DNA from: Nocardioides sp.
GTDB taxonomy: Bacteria > Actinomycetota > Actinomycetes > Propionibacteriales > Nocardioidaceae
DNA length: 11,732 nt
Assembly: GCA_021166815.1 (NCBI GenBank)
Contig: JAJPEO010000311.1
Span: 1-11,732 of the forward strand
Direction: 5' to 3'
Of this stretch, positions 6,805-11,732 are shown in pieces. The number at the start of each line of letters is the position of its first letter. Within the stretch, counting starts at the first letter, position 1. Position numbers and translations under genes: made by a program. The notes under the pieces were generated by a model. That model was not told the origin of the DNA. It was given only the letters and a program-made list of their open reading frames with translations, and searched no databases.

Positions 6805-7566
6805 ATGGATTCCGTGACGGCCCCGGTCACCCTCGACGTCACCGACGGTGTCGCCCACATCCGACTGAACCGCCCCGAGGCCGCCAACACGCTGGACCTC
6901 CCGCTGGCCACGGCCCTGCGCGAGGCCGCGGAGCGCGCAGGCGCCGACGAGGCCGTACGGGCCGTGCTCCTCACCGGGGCCGGCAAGCGGTTCTGCGCCG
7001 GGGGCGACGTCGGCTCCTTCGTCGCCGCCGACGAGCCCGAGGCCTACCTCCTCGAGCTCGCGCGCGAGGGCGACGCGGCCGTACGAGCCCTGGCCGGCCT
7101 GGCCAAGCCGGTCGTGGCCGCCGTGCACGGCGCCGTCGCCGGAGCCGGGCTCGCCGTGACGCTCGCCGCCGACGTGGTGGTGGCCGATCCCGGCACCAAG
7201 TTCGTGTTCGCCTATCCCGGCATCGGGCTGACCCCCGACTGCGGTGCGTCCTACCTGCTGCCGCGGGCGATGGGCCAGCAGCGCGCCCTCGCCTTCGCGC
7301 TCACCGGGTCCGTGCTCTCGGCCGACGACGCGCGTGAGCAGGGCCTGGTCACCCAGGTCTCCGACGACGCGGCCGCGGGCGCGCGGGCGATCGCCGAGCG
7401 CTGGGCCGGCGGGGCCGCCACGGCCCTGGGGCACGCCCGCCGCCTGCTGCGCCAGGGTTGGGAGCTCGACCGCGTCGCCGTGGGCGAGGAGGAGGCCCGC
7501 ACCATCTCCAGCCTCGTGTCGGGCGAGGAGGCCAGCGGCCTGATCCGGGCCTTCCTCGACCGCTGA
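6805..7566 (+). CDS. Enoyl-CoA hydratase/isomerase family protein (crotonase fold, PaaG-like)
   Basis: A 253-aa crotonase-fold enzyme acting on an acyl-CoA, full family length. The CoA/oxyanion-hole segments are visible: KRFCAGGDVGSF (61-72) and VHGAVAGAGLAVTLAADVVVA (107-127). In the region where classical hydratases carry two catalytic glutamates, this protein has ADPGTKFVFAYPGIGLTPDCGASYLLPR (127-154): the usual 'PE' is 'PG', and an Asp (Asp145) appears in GLTPDCG. That GLxPDxG...LPR pattern is typical of isomerase-type members such as PaaG (ring-1,2-epoxyphenylacetyl-CoA isomerase), so isomerisation or an aromatic/alicyclic CoA pathway is more likely than plain hydration. The start ATG 6805 has AGGAG nine bases upstream. 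It is transcribed away from the amidase and convergent with the ligase gene, with 22 bases between the stops. Superfamily is certain; reaction and substrate are not. Confidence 0.9.
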   Translation: MDSVTAPVTLDVTDGVAHIRLNRPEAANTLDLPLATALREAAERAGADEAVRAVLLTGAGKRFCAGGDVGSFVAADEPEAYLLELAREGDAAVRALAGLAKPVVAAVHGAVAGAGLAVTLAADVVVADPGTKFVFAYPGIGLTPDCGASYLLPRAMGQQRALAFALTGSVLSADDAREQGLVTQVSDDAAAGARAIAERWAGGAATALGHARRLLRQGWELDRVAVGEEEARTISSLVSGEEASGLIRAFLDR

Positions 7567-7588
7567 CCGGGCACGTCTCCCGACCGCG

Positions 7589-8746
7589 TCAGAGCTTGAG
7601 CACCGACAGGGCCGTACGCGCCGCCTCGCCACCCTCGTCCAGGGCCACGGCCAGCGCAGTCGGCACGTCGAGGTCGGCCAGGAGCGCGGCGTGCACGCGG
7701 TCGGCGTCGCCGCCGGACCCGGCCGCGGCGGCCCGCAGCCGGGTGAGCAGGTCGGTCGCCTCGGCCAGCGCGTCCGGCGTGTAGTCCCACGCGTCGGCCC
7801 AGCGGCGGTTCAGCAGCATCAACCGGATCGCCGCGCCCTCGTGGTCGGCCAGCAGGTCGCGGAGGAGCACGAGGTTGCCGGTCGACTTGGCCATCTTGGC
7901 GCCGTCGACGAGCACCGTGCCGACGTGGAGCTGGCGGCGCGCGAACGGTCGCGTCCCGGTCGCGGCCTCGAGGATCGCCGCCTGGTAGGCGTGGTGGGGG
8001 AACGCCAGGTCGGCGCCGCCGGCGAGCACGTCGACCGACGCCCCGAAGACCGTCGCCGCCATCGCCGAGCACTCCACGTGCCACGCCGGACGGCCCCAGC
8101 CCCACGGGCTCGGCCAGGCCGGGTCGGCGTCGCCCGACGGCTTCCACAGCGGCACGTCCCAGACGTCCTCGCGGCCGTCCTCGGCCACGTCGCCGAACTC
8201 CGCGAAGGCCGCCATCGCCTGCTGCTCGTCGAGACCGTGGCGATCGAGGTCGGCGGGTGCACGGAAGAAGACCGTGCCGTCGACGACGTACGCCGCACCC
8301 ACGCGGAGCAGGGCGTCGGTGAGCTGCACGACCTGGGTGATGTGGGCGTGCGCCTTCGGCGTGAGGTCGGGACGAGCCACCGAGAGCTCGCGCATGTCGC
8401 GCTCGAACTGGAACTCCTGCATCGCGGCCAGCTCGTCGTAGTGCTGCGCCGTGCGGGCGGCTGCCGCGGTCAGGACGTCGTCGACGTCGGTCACGTTGCG
8501 GCTGCTGACGGTCTTGACCTCCAGGCGCCGCGCGAGCGAGACCAGCAGGTCGCTCCACACGAAGGTCGCGGCGTGGCCGAGGTGGGTGACGTCGTACGGC
8601 GTGATGCCGCAGGTGTAGAGCCGCAGCGTCCCGGTGAGGGGGAGGGGCTGGCCCGCCAGCACGAAGTCCGCGGCGCGCGGCCCCTGCTGCTCCGGAAGGG
8701 CGTAGCGGCCCTCGCGTCCCATCACTCCGGGCATGATCCGATCCAT
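7589..8746 (-). CDS. Cysteine ligase of the MshC / cysteinyl-tRNA synthetase family (possible mshC paralog)
   Basis: A 385-aa class I aminoacyl-tRNA-synthetase-like protein that would activate cysteine with ATP. Seen: YTCGITPYDVTHLGHAA (44-60) with zinc-ligand Cys46 and the HIGH-type motif HLGH (55-58); NVTDVDD (84-90); WHVECSAMA with zinc ligand Cys226; FPHH with His251; and KMAKSTGN (284-291) as the KMSKS loop. CGITPYD...HLGHA and the absence of a C-terminal anticodon-binding domain (only about 95 residues follow the KMSKS loop) fit MshC, the enzyme joining cysteine to glucosamine-inositol in mycothiol synthesis. It is nevertheless short for MshC (usually about 410 aa) and diverges: AGGADLAFPHHAYQAA replaces the usual GGGSDLIFPHHEFSAA, so the Glu after FPHH is Ala, and the middle is sparsely conserved. 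It may be the organism's MshC or a paralog with another acceptor. ATG 8746 looks leaderless (CATGAT six bases upstream); ATG 8722, with GGAG just before it, is an alternative. Confidence 0.78.
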   Translation of the reverse strand: MDRIMPGVMGREGRYALPEQQGPRAADFVLAGQPLPLTGTLRLYTCGITPYDVTHLGHAATFVWSDLLVSLARRLEVKTVSSRNVTDVDDVLTAAAARTAQHYDELAAMQEFQFERDMRELSVARPDLTPKAHAHITQVVQLTDALLRVGAAYVVDGTVFFRAPADLDRHGLDEQQAMAAFAEFGDVAEDGREDVWDVPLWKPSGDADPAWPSPWGWGRPAWHVECSAMAATVFGASVDVLAGGADLAFPHHAYQAAILEAATGTRPFARRQLHVGTVLVDGAKMAKSTGNLVLLRDLLADHEGAAIRLMLLNRRWADAWDYTPDALAEATDLLTRLRAAAAGSGGDADRVHAALLADLDVPTALAVALDEGGEAARTALSVLKL

Positions 8747-8762
8747 GGGGTGATCATGCCCG
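8728..8762. repeat. 11-bp perfect inverted repeat spanning the ligase start codon
   Basis: CGGGCATGATC at 8728-8738 is matched exactly by GATCATGCCCG at 8752-8762, with a 13-base centre that contains the ligase ATG (8744-8746). One arm lies over the predicted -10 hexamer (CATGAT, minus strand 8753-8758), the other inside codons 3-7. The arrangement suits a repressor operator blocking a leaderless promoter, or an mRNA hairpin if transcription starts further upstream. Confidence 0.55.
8753..8758 (-). promoter_or_regulatory. Candidate -10 hexamer of the ligase gene
   Basis: Reading the minus strand, CATGAT is followed by six bases and then ATG 8746. A at position 2 and T at position 6 fit the actinobacterial -10 core. 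No Shine-Dalgarno is present, consistent with leaderless expression. It lies wholly within one arm of the inverted repeat. Confidence 0.35.
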
Positions 8763-8789
8763 ACGCGCCACGGGCCGGGGCCGGTCGGG

Positions 8790-9200
8790 TCAGACCCGTA
8801 CGGATGTGCCGCCCACCGCGCGCGGGTCGTCGACGGAGACGATGTCCTTGCCCATGGGGAAGACCGTCACCGGGATCATCTTGAGGTTCGCGATCGCCAG
8901 CGGGATGCCGATGATCGTGACGGCCTGCGCGATCGCCGTCGTGACGTGGGCGATCGCCAGCCACAGGCCCGCGACCACGAACCAGATCACATTGCCGATC
9001 GCCGAGCCGGCGCCCGCGCCCGGCTTCTGAACCACCGTGCGCCCGAACGGCCACAGCGCGAAGCTCGCCATCCGGAACGACGCGATGCCGAACGGGATCG
9101 TGACGATGAAGACGCAGGCCAGCAACCCGAACAGCAGGTAGCCCAGGGCCAGCCACAGCCCGCCGAAGACGAGCCAGATGATGTTGAGCAGCAGGCGCAT
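8790..9200 (-). CDS. YccF (DUF307) domain membrane protein
   Basis: A 136-aa small membrane protein made of two clear YccF repeats: NIIWLVFGGLWLALGYLLFG... (6 onward) and NVIWFVVAGLWLAIAHVTTA... (70 onward). They align without gaps at an offset of 64 residues, including TIPFGIASFRM (34-44) against GIPLAIANLKM (98-108) and WPFGRTVV against FPMGKDIV. Each repeat has two hydrophobic segments, so about four membrane passes are expected. The role of the family is not established. ATG 9200 was chosen because MRLLLNIIW is the normal family beginning, and TACGCT lies six bases upstream, suggesting a leaderless mRNA; an upstream open extension of 34 codons has no family resemblance. It lies 43 bases before the ligase start on the same strand, so readthrough could express both, and is divergent from the MFS gene. 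Confidence 0.88.
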   Translation of the reverse strand: MRLLLNIIWLVFGGLWLALGYLLFGLLACVFIVTIPFGIASFRMASFALWPFGRTVVQKPGAGAGSAIGNVIWFVVAGLWLAIAHVTTAIAQAVTIIGIPLAIANLKMIPVTVFPMGKDIVSVDDPRAVGGTSVRV

Positions 9201-9206
9201 GGGGAC

Positions 9207-9212
9207 AGCGTA
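9207..9212 (-). promoter_or_regulatory. Candidate -10 hexamer of the YccF gene (leaderless)
   Basis: On the minus strand TACGCT is followed by GTCCCC and then ATG 9200, the same six-base spacing seen at the ABC exporter. No ribosome site is visible. A convincing -35 was not found. Downstream on the plus strand, GCCCC-TGC-GGGGC (9221-9233) forms a small palindrome in the shared divergent region. Confidence 0.42.
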
Positions 9213-9268
9213 CGGAGTGGGCCCCTGCGGGGCAGTCGCTCGCGAGAAGCCGTCGCGCCGGGAGCGGC

Positions 9269-9274
9269 TAGGGT
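9269..9274 (+). promoter_or_regulatory. Candidate -10 hexamer upstream of the MFS leader ORF
   Basis: TAGGGT matches TAnnnT and is followed by seven bases and ATG 9282, which opens an eight-codon ORF. Transcription would therefore begin at or beside that ATG. The -35 region has no clear match. This promoter and that of the YccF gene share the 81-bp divergent region 9201-9281. Confidence 0.48.
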
Positions 9275-9281
9275 CGGCTCC

Positions 9282-9308
9282 ATGGCACCTCGGACGACAC
9301 ACGCATGA
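9282..9308 (+). CDS. Eight-codon leader ORF coupled to the MFS gene
   Basis: ATG 9282 opens a frame reading MAPRTTHA and stops at TGA 9306-9308; the last bases form ATGA with the MFS start at 9305. The ATG lies seven bases after TAGGGT, so the mRNA would be leaderless and the short ORF would be the first thing translated. The MFS start has no recognisable Shine-Dalgarno, so ribosomes finishing the short ORF are a plausible source of MFS initiation. No amino-acid run suggests attenuation, so the peptide itself probably has no function. Existence as a translated ORF is an inference from layout. Confidence 0.45.
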   Translation: MAPRTTHA

Positions 9309-11332
9309 CGTCTGCTCCAGCGGCAGCCCCGCAGGTCGACCGTCCGGAGCCCCGCGAGCGCCGGGCGGGAGCGATCGTGCTGGTGCTGGCCCTGTGCGGC
9401 ACCGCCGTGTCGCTCATGCAGACGCTGGTCGTGCCGCTGCTGCCGGACTTCCCGGAGCTGCTCGACACGAGCGCCGACAACGCGTCCTGGCTGGTGACCG
9501 TCACCCTCCTGACCAGCGCGGTGGCGACACCGATCCTCTCGCGCCTGGCCGACATGTGGGGCAAGCGGCGGATGATCGTCGTCTCGTTGGTCGTGCTCCT
9601 GGTCGGCTCGCTCCTCGGCGTCGTCAGCGACTCGCTGACCGTGCTGATCGTGGCCCGCGCGCTCCAGGGCTTCGCGCCGGCGCTGATCCCCATCGGCATC
9701 TCCACGATGCGCGACGAGCTGCCGCCCGAGCGCATCGGCGCCGCCGTCGCCCTGATGAGCGCCACGCTCGGCATCGGCGGGGCGGTGGGCCTGCCGCTGT
9801 CCGGGGTGATGTACGAGCACTTCGGCTGGCAGTCGGTCTTCTGGGGCAGCGTCGCGATGGCCGTCCTCATGCTCGTGCTCGTGCTCGTCGTCGTGCCGGA
9901 GTCGACGGTGCGTACCCCGGGCCGTTTCGACTGGCTCGGCGCGATCTTGATGTCGGCCGCGCTCACGTCCCTGCTGCTCGGCATCTCCAAGGGCGGCGAC
10001 TGGGGCTGGACCTCGCAGTGGACGCTGCTGTCCTTCCTGCTTGCAGCCCTGTTCTTCGGGCTCTGGGCTCCGTGGGAGCTGCGTACGGGCGAGCCGCTGG
10101 TCGACCTGCGCACCTCCGTGCACCGCCCCGTGCTGCTCACCAACATCGCCTCGCTGCTGGCGGGCTTCGCGATGTTCGCCAACCTGCTGGTCGCGATCCA
10201 GCAGCTGCAGTTCCCCGTCGAGAGCGGCACCGGCTTCGGCCTCAGCGTGACCGAGGCAGGCCTGGCCATGCTGCCTGGCGGCATCCTGATGATCTTCATG
10301 TCGCCGGTCTCGGCGATGATCACCCGTCGCTTCGGCGCGCGCATCACGCTGGTCTCCGGGCTGTCGGTCATCGGCGTCGGCTACGTCCTGCGCGTGCTGT
10401 TCGACTCCTCCGTCCTCCAGCTCCTGCTCGCGGTCACGGTCGTCTCGCTCGGCGTCGCGGTGAGCTTCGCCGCCATGCCGGTGCTGATCATGCAGTCGGT
10501 GCCCATCACCGAGACCGCGTCGGCCAACGGTCTCAACACCGTCGTCCGCTCCATCGGCACCTCCACCTCCTCGGCCACCGTCGCCGCCGTGCTCGCGGCG
10601 GGCACCATGGCCGGCACCGGCTTCCCCTCCGAGGCGGCGATCCACGCCACGAGCTGGCTGGCTGCTGGCGCTGCGTTCCTCGGCGCCGGGGTCGGCCTGC
10701 TCCTTCCGCCCCGGGCCGCGCCCGTCCTGGTGCCGCTGCCCGAGGACGCCCGTGCGGTGCCCACGCCCACGGCCGACGCCGTACGCCGCGGCGCGGGCGC
10801 GGAGGTCGTCGTACGAGGCCGTGTGGAGACCCCCGACGGACGCCCCGCCAGGCTCGCCGTGGTCTCCGTCCTCCAGCGCAACGGTCGGCAGGCCGACTGG
10901 GCGCGTGCCGACAACGACGGCCGCTGGTCCGTGGTGCTGCCCGGCGCCGGCGAGTACCTCGTCGTCTACGCCTCCGAGGGCTGGGCCGCGCGCTCGGAGC
11001 TGCGGGCGCTCGCGCCCGACATGGTGCCCGTCCTGTGCATCGAGGAGCGACTCACCGTCGCCGGGGTCGTCTCGCGCGACGGCTGGCCGGTCGACGACGC
11101 GCTGGTCGTGCTCACCGGTGCCACGGGCGAGTCCGTGGGCGCGACGCGCACCGACGACGAGGGCCACTACGAGCTGGCGATGCCGCCGCTGGGACGGTAC
11201 GTCCTCACCGCGCTCGATCCGCGTACCGGCACCGCCCAGTCCACCGACGTCGTGGTCACCGCCCAGCAGCGACGCTTCAACGTGGTTCTGCGCTCGGTGG
11301 ACGCGGACGATCAGGCAGCCGCTGCCACCTGA
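9305..11332 (+). CDS. MFS transporter (DHA2/EmrB-QacA type) with two C-terminal carboxypeptidase-regulatory-like domains
   Basis: A 675-aa protein. Residues about 20-470 are a drug:H+ antiporter-like MFS unit with roughly 14 hydrophobic helices (about 22-46, 60-80, 88-108, 112-134, 146-168, 177-198, 209-228, 237-256, 275-297, 315-337, 346-366, 371-398, 411-436, 448-468). Motif A is ADMWGKRRM (82-90), and the motif-C region is IGGAVGLPLSGVMYEHFGW (157-175). A Pro/Ala linker (471-498) leads to two tandem beta-sandwich domains, about 499-575 and 582-664, each with the pattern V-G-V..dG.P..a.V.vl...DG/DEG.y.v.lP..G.Y.l, as in carboxypeptidase-regulatory-like repeats. With 14 helices the tail would be cytoplasmic, unusual for a fold mostly known outside cells. 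Family members export drugs, dyes or lipids; the substrate is unknown. The start at ATG 9305 overlaps the stop of the leader ORF. Typical DHA2 exporters end near residue 470-550, so the tail is a real addition. Confidence 0.88.
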   Translation: MTSAPAAAPQVDRPEPRERRAGAIVLVLALCGTAVSLMQTLVVPLLPDFPELLDTSADNASWLVTVTLLTSAVATPILSRLADMWGKRRMIVVSLVVLLVGSLLGVVSDSLTVLIVARALQGFAPALIPIGISTMRDELPPERIGAAVALMSATLGIGGAVGLPLSGVMYEHFGWQSVFWGSVAMAVLMLVLVLVVVPESTVRTPGRFDWLGAILMSAALTSLLLGISKGGDWGWTSQWTLLSFLLAALFFGLWAPWELRTGEPLVDLRTSVHRPVLLTNIASLLAGFAMFANLLVAIQQLQFPVESGTGFGLSVTEAGLAMLPGGILMIFMSPVSAMITRRFGARITLVSGLSVIGVGYVLRVLFDSSVLQLLLAVTVVSLGVAVSFAAMPVLIMQSVPITETASANGLNTVVRSIGTSTSSATVAAVLAAGTMAGTGFPSEAAIHATSWLAAGAAFLGAGVGLLLPPRAAPVLVPLPEDARAVPTPTADAVRRGAGAEVVVRGRVETPDGRPARLAVVSVLQRNGRQADWARADNDGRWSVVLPGAGEYLVVYASEGWAARSELRALAPDMVPVLCIEERLTVAGVVSRDGWPVDDALVVLTGATGESVGATRTDDEGHYELAMPPLGRYVLTALDPRTGTAQSTDVVVTAQQRRFNVVLRSVDADDQAAAAT

Positions 11333-11363
11333 GACCGCAAGAGCGGTGAGACCGCCTGAGCGG
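11330..11363 (+). repeat. Two tandem copies of a 17-bp repeat at the MFS stop codon
   Basis: TGAGACCGCAAGAGCGG (11330-11346) is followed at once by TGAGACCGCCTGAGCGG (11347-11363), identical at 15 of 17 bases. The first TGA is the MFS stop codon. The second copy runs into the left arm of the long inverted repeat, so the block GAGCGGTGAG occurs twice forward (11341, 11358) and once as its complement in the right arm. Confidence 0.7.
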
Positions 11364-11416
11364 TGAGTGAGCCACATTTCCCGCGCGGGTATTGTGGCTC
11401 ACTCACCGCTCAGGCG
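11353..11416. terminator. 24-bp perfect inverted repeat between MFS and typA (probable bidirectional terminator)
   Basis: Bases 11353-11376 are the exact reverse complement of 11393-11416, giving a 24-bp stem without mismatch around a 16-base loop that itself holds the palindrome CCCGCGCGGG (11380-11389). It lies between two convergent genes, 20 bases after the MFS stop and 18 bases before the typA stop. There is no T-tract on either side, as is common for actinobacterial terminators. The stem is longer than a usual intrinsic terminator, so it may also be a dispersed repeat or an RNase III substrate. Confidence 0.75.
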
Positions 11417-11434
11417 CGTGAGGTGCGGCAGGGC

Positions 11435-11732
11435 CTACTTGTTGGCCTTGCGCGCCCGCGAGGCGGCCTTGGCGCGCACGTTGGCGTCGAGCTCGACCTT
11501 GCGGATGCGGACGGTGTCGGGGGTGACCTCGACGCACTCGTCCTCGCGGCAGAACTCCAGGCACTGCTCCAGCGACAGCTTCTTCGGCGGGATCAGCTTC
11601 TCGAAGTTGTCGGAGGTGGCGGAGCGGATGTTGGTCTGCTGCTTCTCCTTGGTGATGTTGACGTCCATGTCGTCGGCGCGCGAGTTCTCGCCGACGATCA
11701 TGCCCTCGTAGACCTCGGTGGTGGGCTCGACG
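11435..11732 (-). CDS. typA: TypA/BipA ribosome-associated GTPase, C-terminal fragment
   Basis: The window shows only the last 98 residues; the gene continues past the right edge. The visible part is highly characteristic of the C-terminal domain of TypA/BipA: EVYEGMIVGENSR, then DMDVNITKEKQQTNIRS, then LSLEQCLEFCREDECVEVTPDTVRIRKVELD. These match the conserved blocks that contact the ribosome in this EF-G-like translational GTPase, which has roles in ribosome assembly and stress or low-temperature growth. The chain ends in a basic tail (VRAKAASRARKANK) common among actinobacterial members. The stop is TAG at 11435-11437 (read on the minus strand), just beyond the long inverted repeat that probably terminates it. 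The GTPase domain lies outside the window and cannot be assessed. Confidence 0.95.
   Translation of the reverse strand, partial: VEPTTEVYEGMIVGENSRADDMDVNITKEKQQTNIRSATSDNFEKLIPPKKLSLEQCLEFCREDECVEVTPDTVRIRKVELDANVRAKAASRARKANK

Noticed and set aside
7567..7588. Possible terminator between the crotonase and ligase stops
   Set aside because: Only a 4-bp CGGG/CCCG pairing is present with a six-base loop; this is too weak to call in DNA this GC-rich.
8786..8798. CGGGT-CAG-ACCCG palindrome at the YccF stop codon
   Set aside because: A five-base stem within the last codons of the gene. It could be a weak terminator element but is expected by chance at this base composition.
9201..9302. N-terminal extension of the YccF protein to 9302
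   Set aside because: The added residues (Arg/Ser/Pro-rich) have no family similarity, and the conserved MRLLLNIIW start with a -10 six bases upstream favours 9200.
8987..11377. A 796-codon minus-strand frame opposite the MFS gene
   Set aside because: Low-complexity charged product, no motif, and it includes the complement of the well-supported MFS gene and of the terminator stem. It is a GC-driven shadow frame.
1..11732. CRISPR array, tRNA, rRNA, insertion sequence, prophage or toxin-antitoxin genes
   Set aside because: No regularly spaced repeats, cloverleaf-like segments, transposase or phage motifs were recognised. All intergenic stretches are short and accounted for.

Overview
The window is very GC-rich DNA (about 70% by eye) with densely packed genes, stop/start overlaps of 4 to 11 bases and several apparently leaderless starts (a TAnnnT-like hexamer 6-7 bases before ATG). 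An MshC/CysRS-family cysteine ligase fits an actinobacterium that makes mycothiol. The gene style suggests Nocardioides or a relative, but this is an inference and not a sequence match.

Layout. (1) 1-2647, plus strand: a catabolic block. It holds the 3' part of a NitT/TauT/NMT1-type ABC solute-binding protein, a meta-cleavage-product-type alpha/beta hydrolase and an IclR-family regulator, each start overlapping the previous stop. It looks like the distal end of an operon for uptake and breakdown of an aromatic or related compound; the transporter membrane and ATPase subunits and any ring-cleavage enzyme are not in the window. (2) 2681-5163, plus strand: a two-gene ABC exporter, an ATPase with unusual Q-loop and signature motifs plus a large internally duplicated permease of the TnrB3/polyketide-antibiotic-exporter type. 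It has its own leaderless promoter. (3) 5177-6637, minus strand: an amidase-signature hydrolase, convergent with the exporter. (4) 6805-7566, plus strand: a crotonase-fold enoyl-CoA hydratase/isomerase, divergent from the amidase across a 167-bp region with two inverted repeats. (5) 7589-8746 and 8790-9200, minus strand: a shortened MshC/CysRS-like ligase whose start codon lies inside an 11-bp perfect inverted repeat, preceded by a YccF-type small membrane protein. (6) 9282-11332, plus strand: an eight-codon upstream ORF whose stop overlaps the start of a 675-aa MFS transporter carrying two C-terminal carboxypeptidase-regulatory-like beta-sandwich domains. (7) 11330-11434: a 17-bp tandem repeat and a 24-bp perfect inverted repeat that probably terminates transcription from both sides. 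(8) 11435-end, minus strand: the C-terminal end of the translational GTPase TypA/BipA.

No rRNA, tRNA, CRISPR array, insertion sequence, prophage or integration site was seen. No intergenic stretch exceeds 300 bases. Most of the window is ordinary actinobacterial chromosome. The parts most worth a second look are the MFS-beta-domain fusion with its coupled leader ORF, the divergent ligase with its start-codon palindrome, and the long hairpin before typA.
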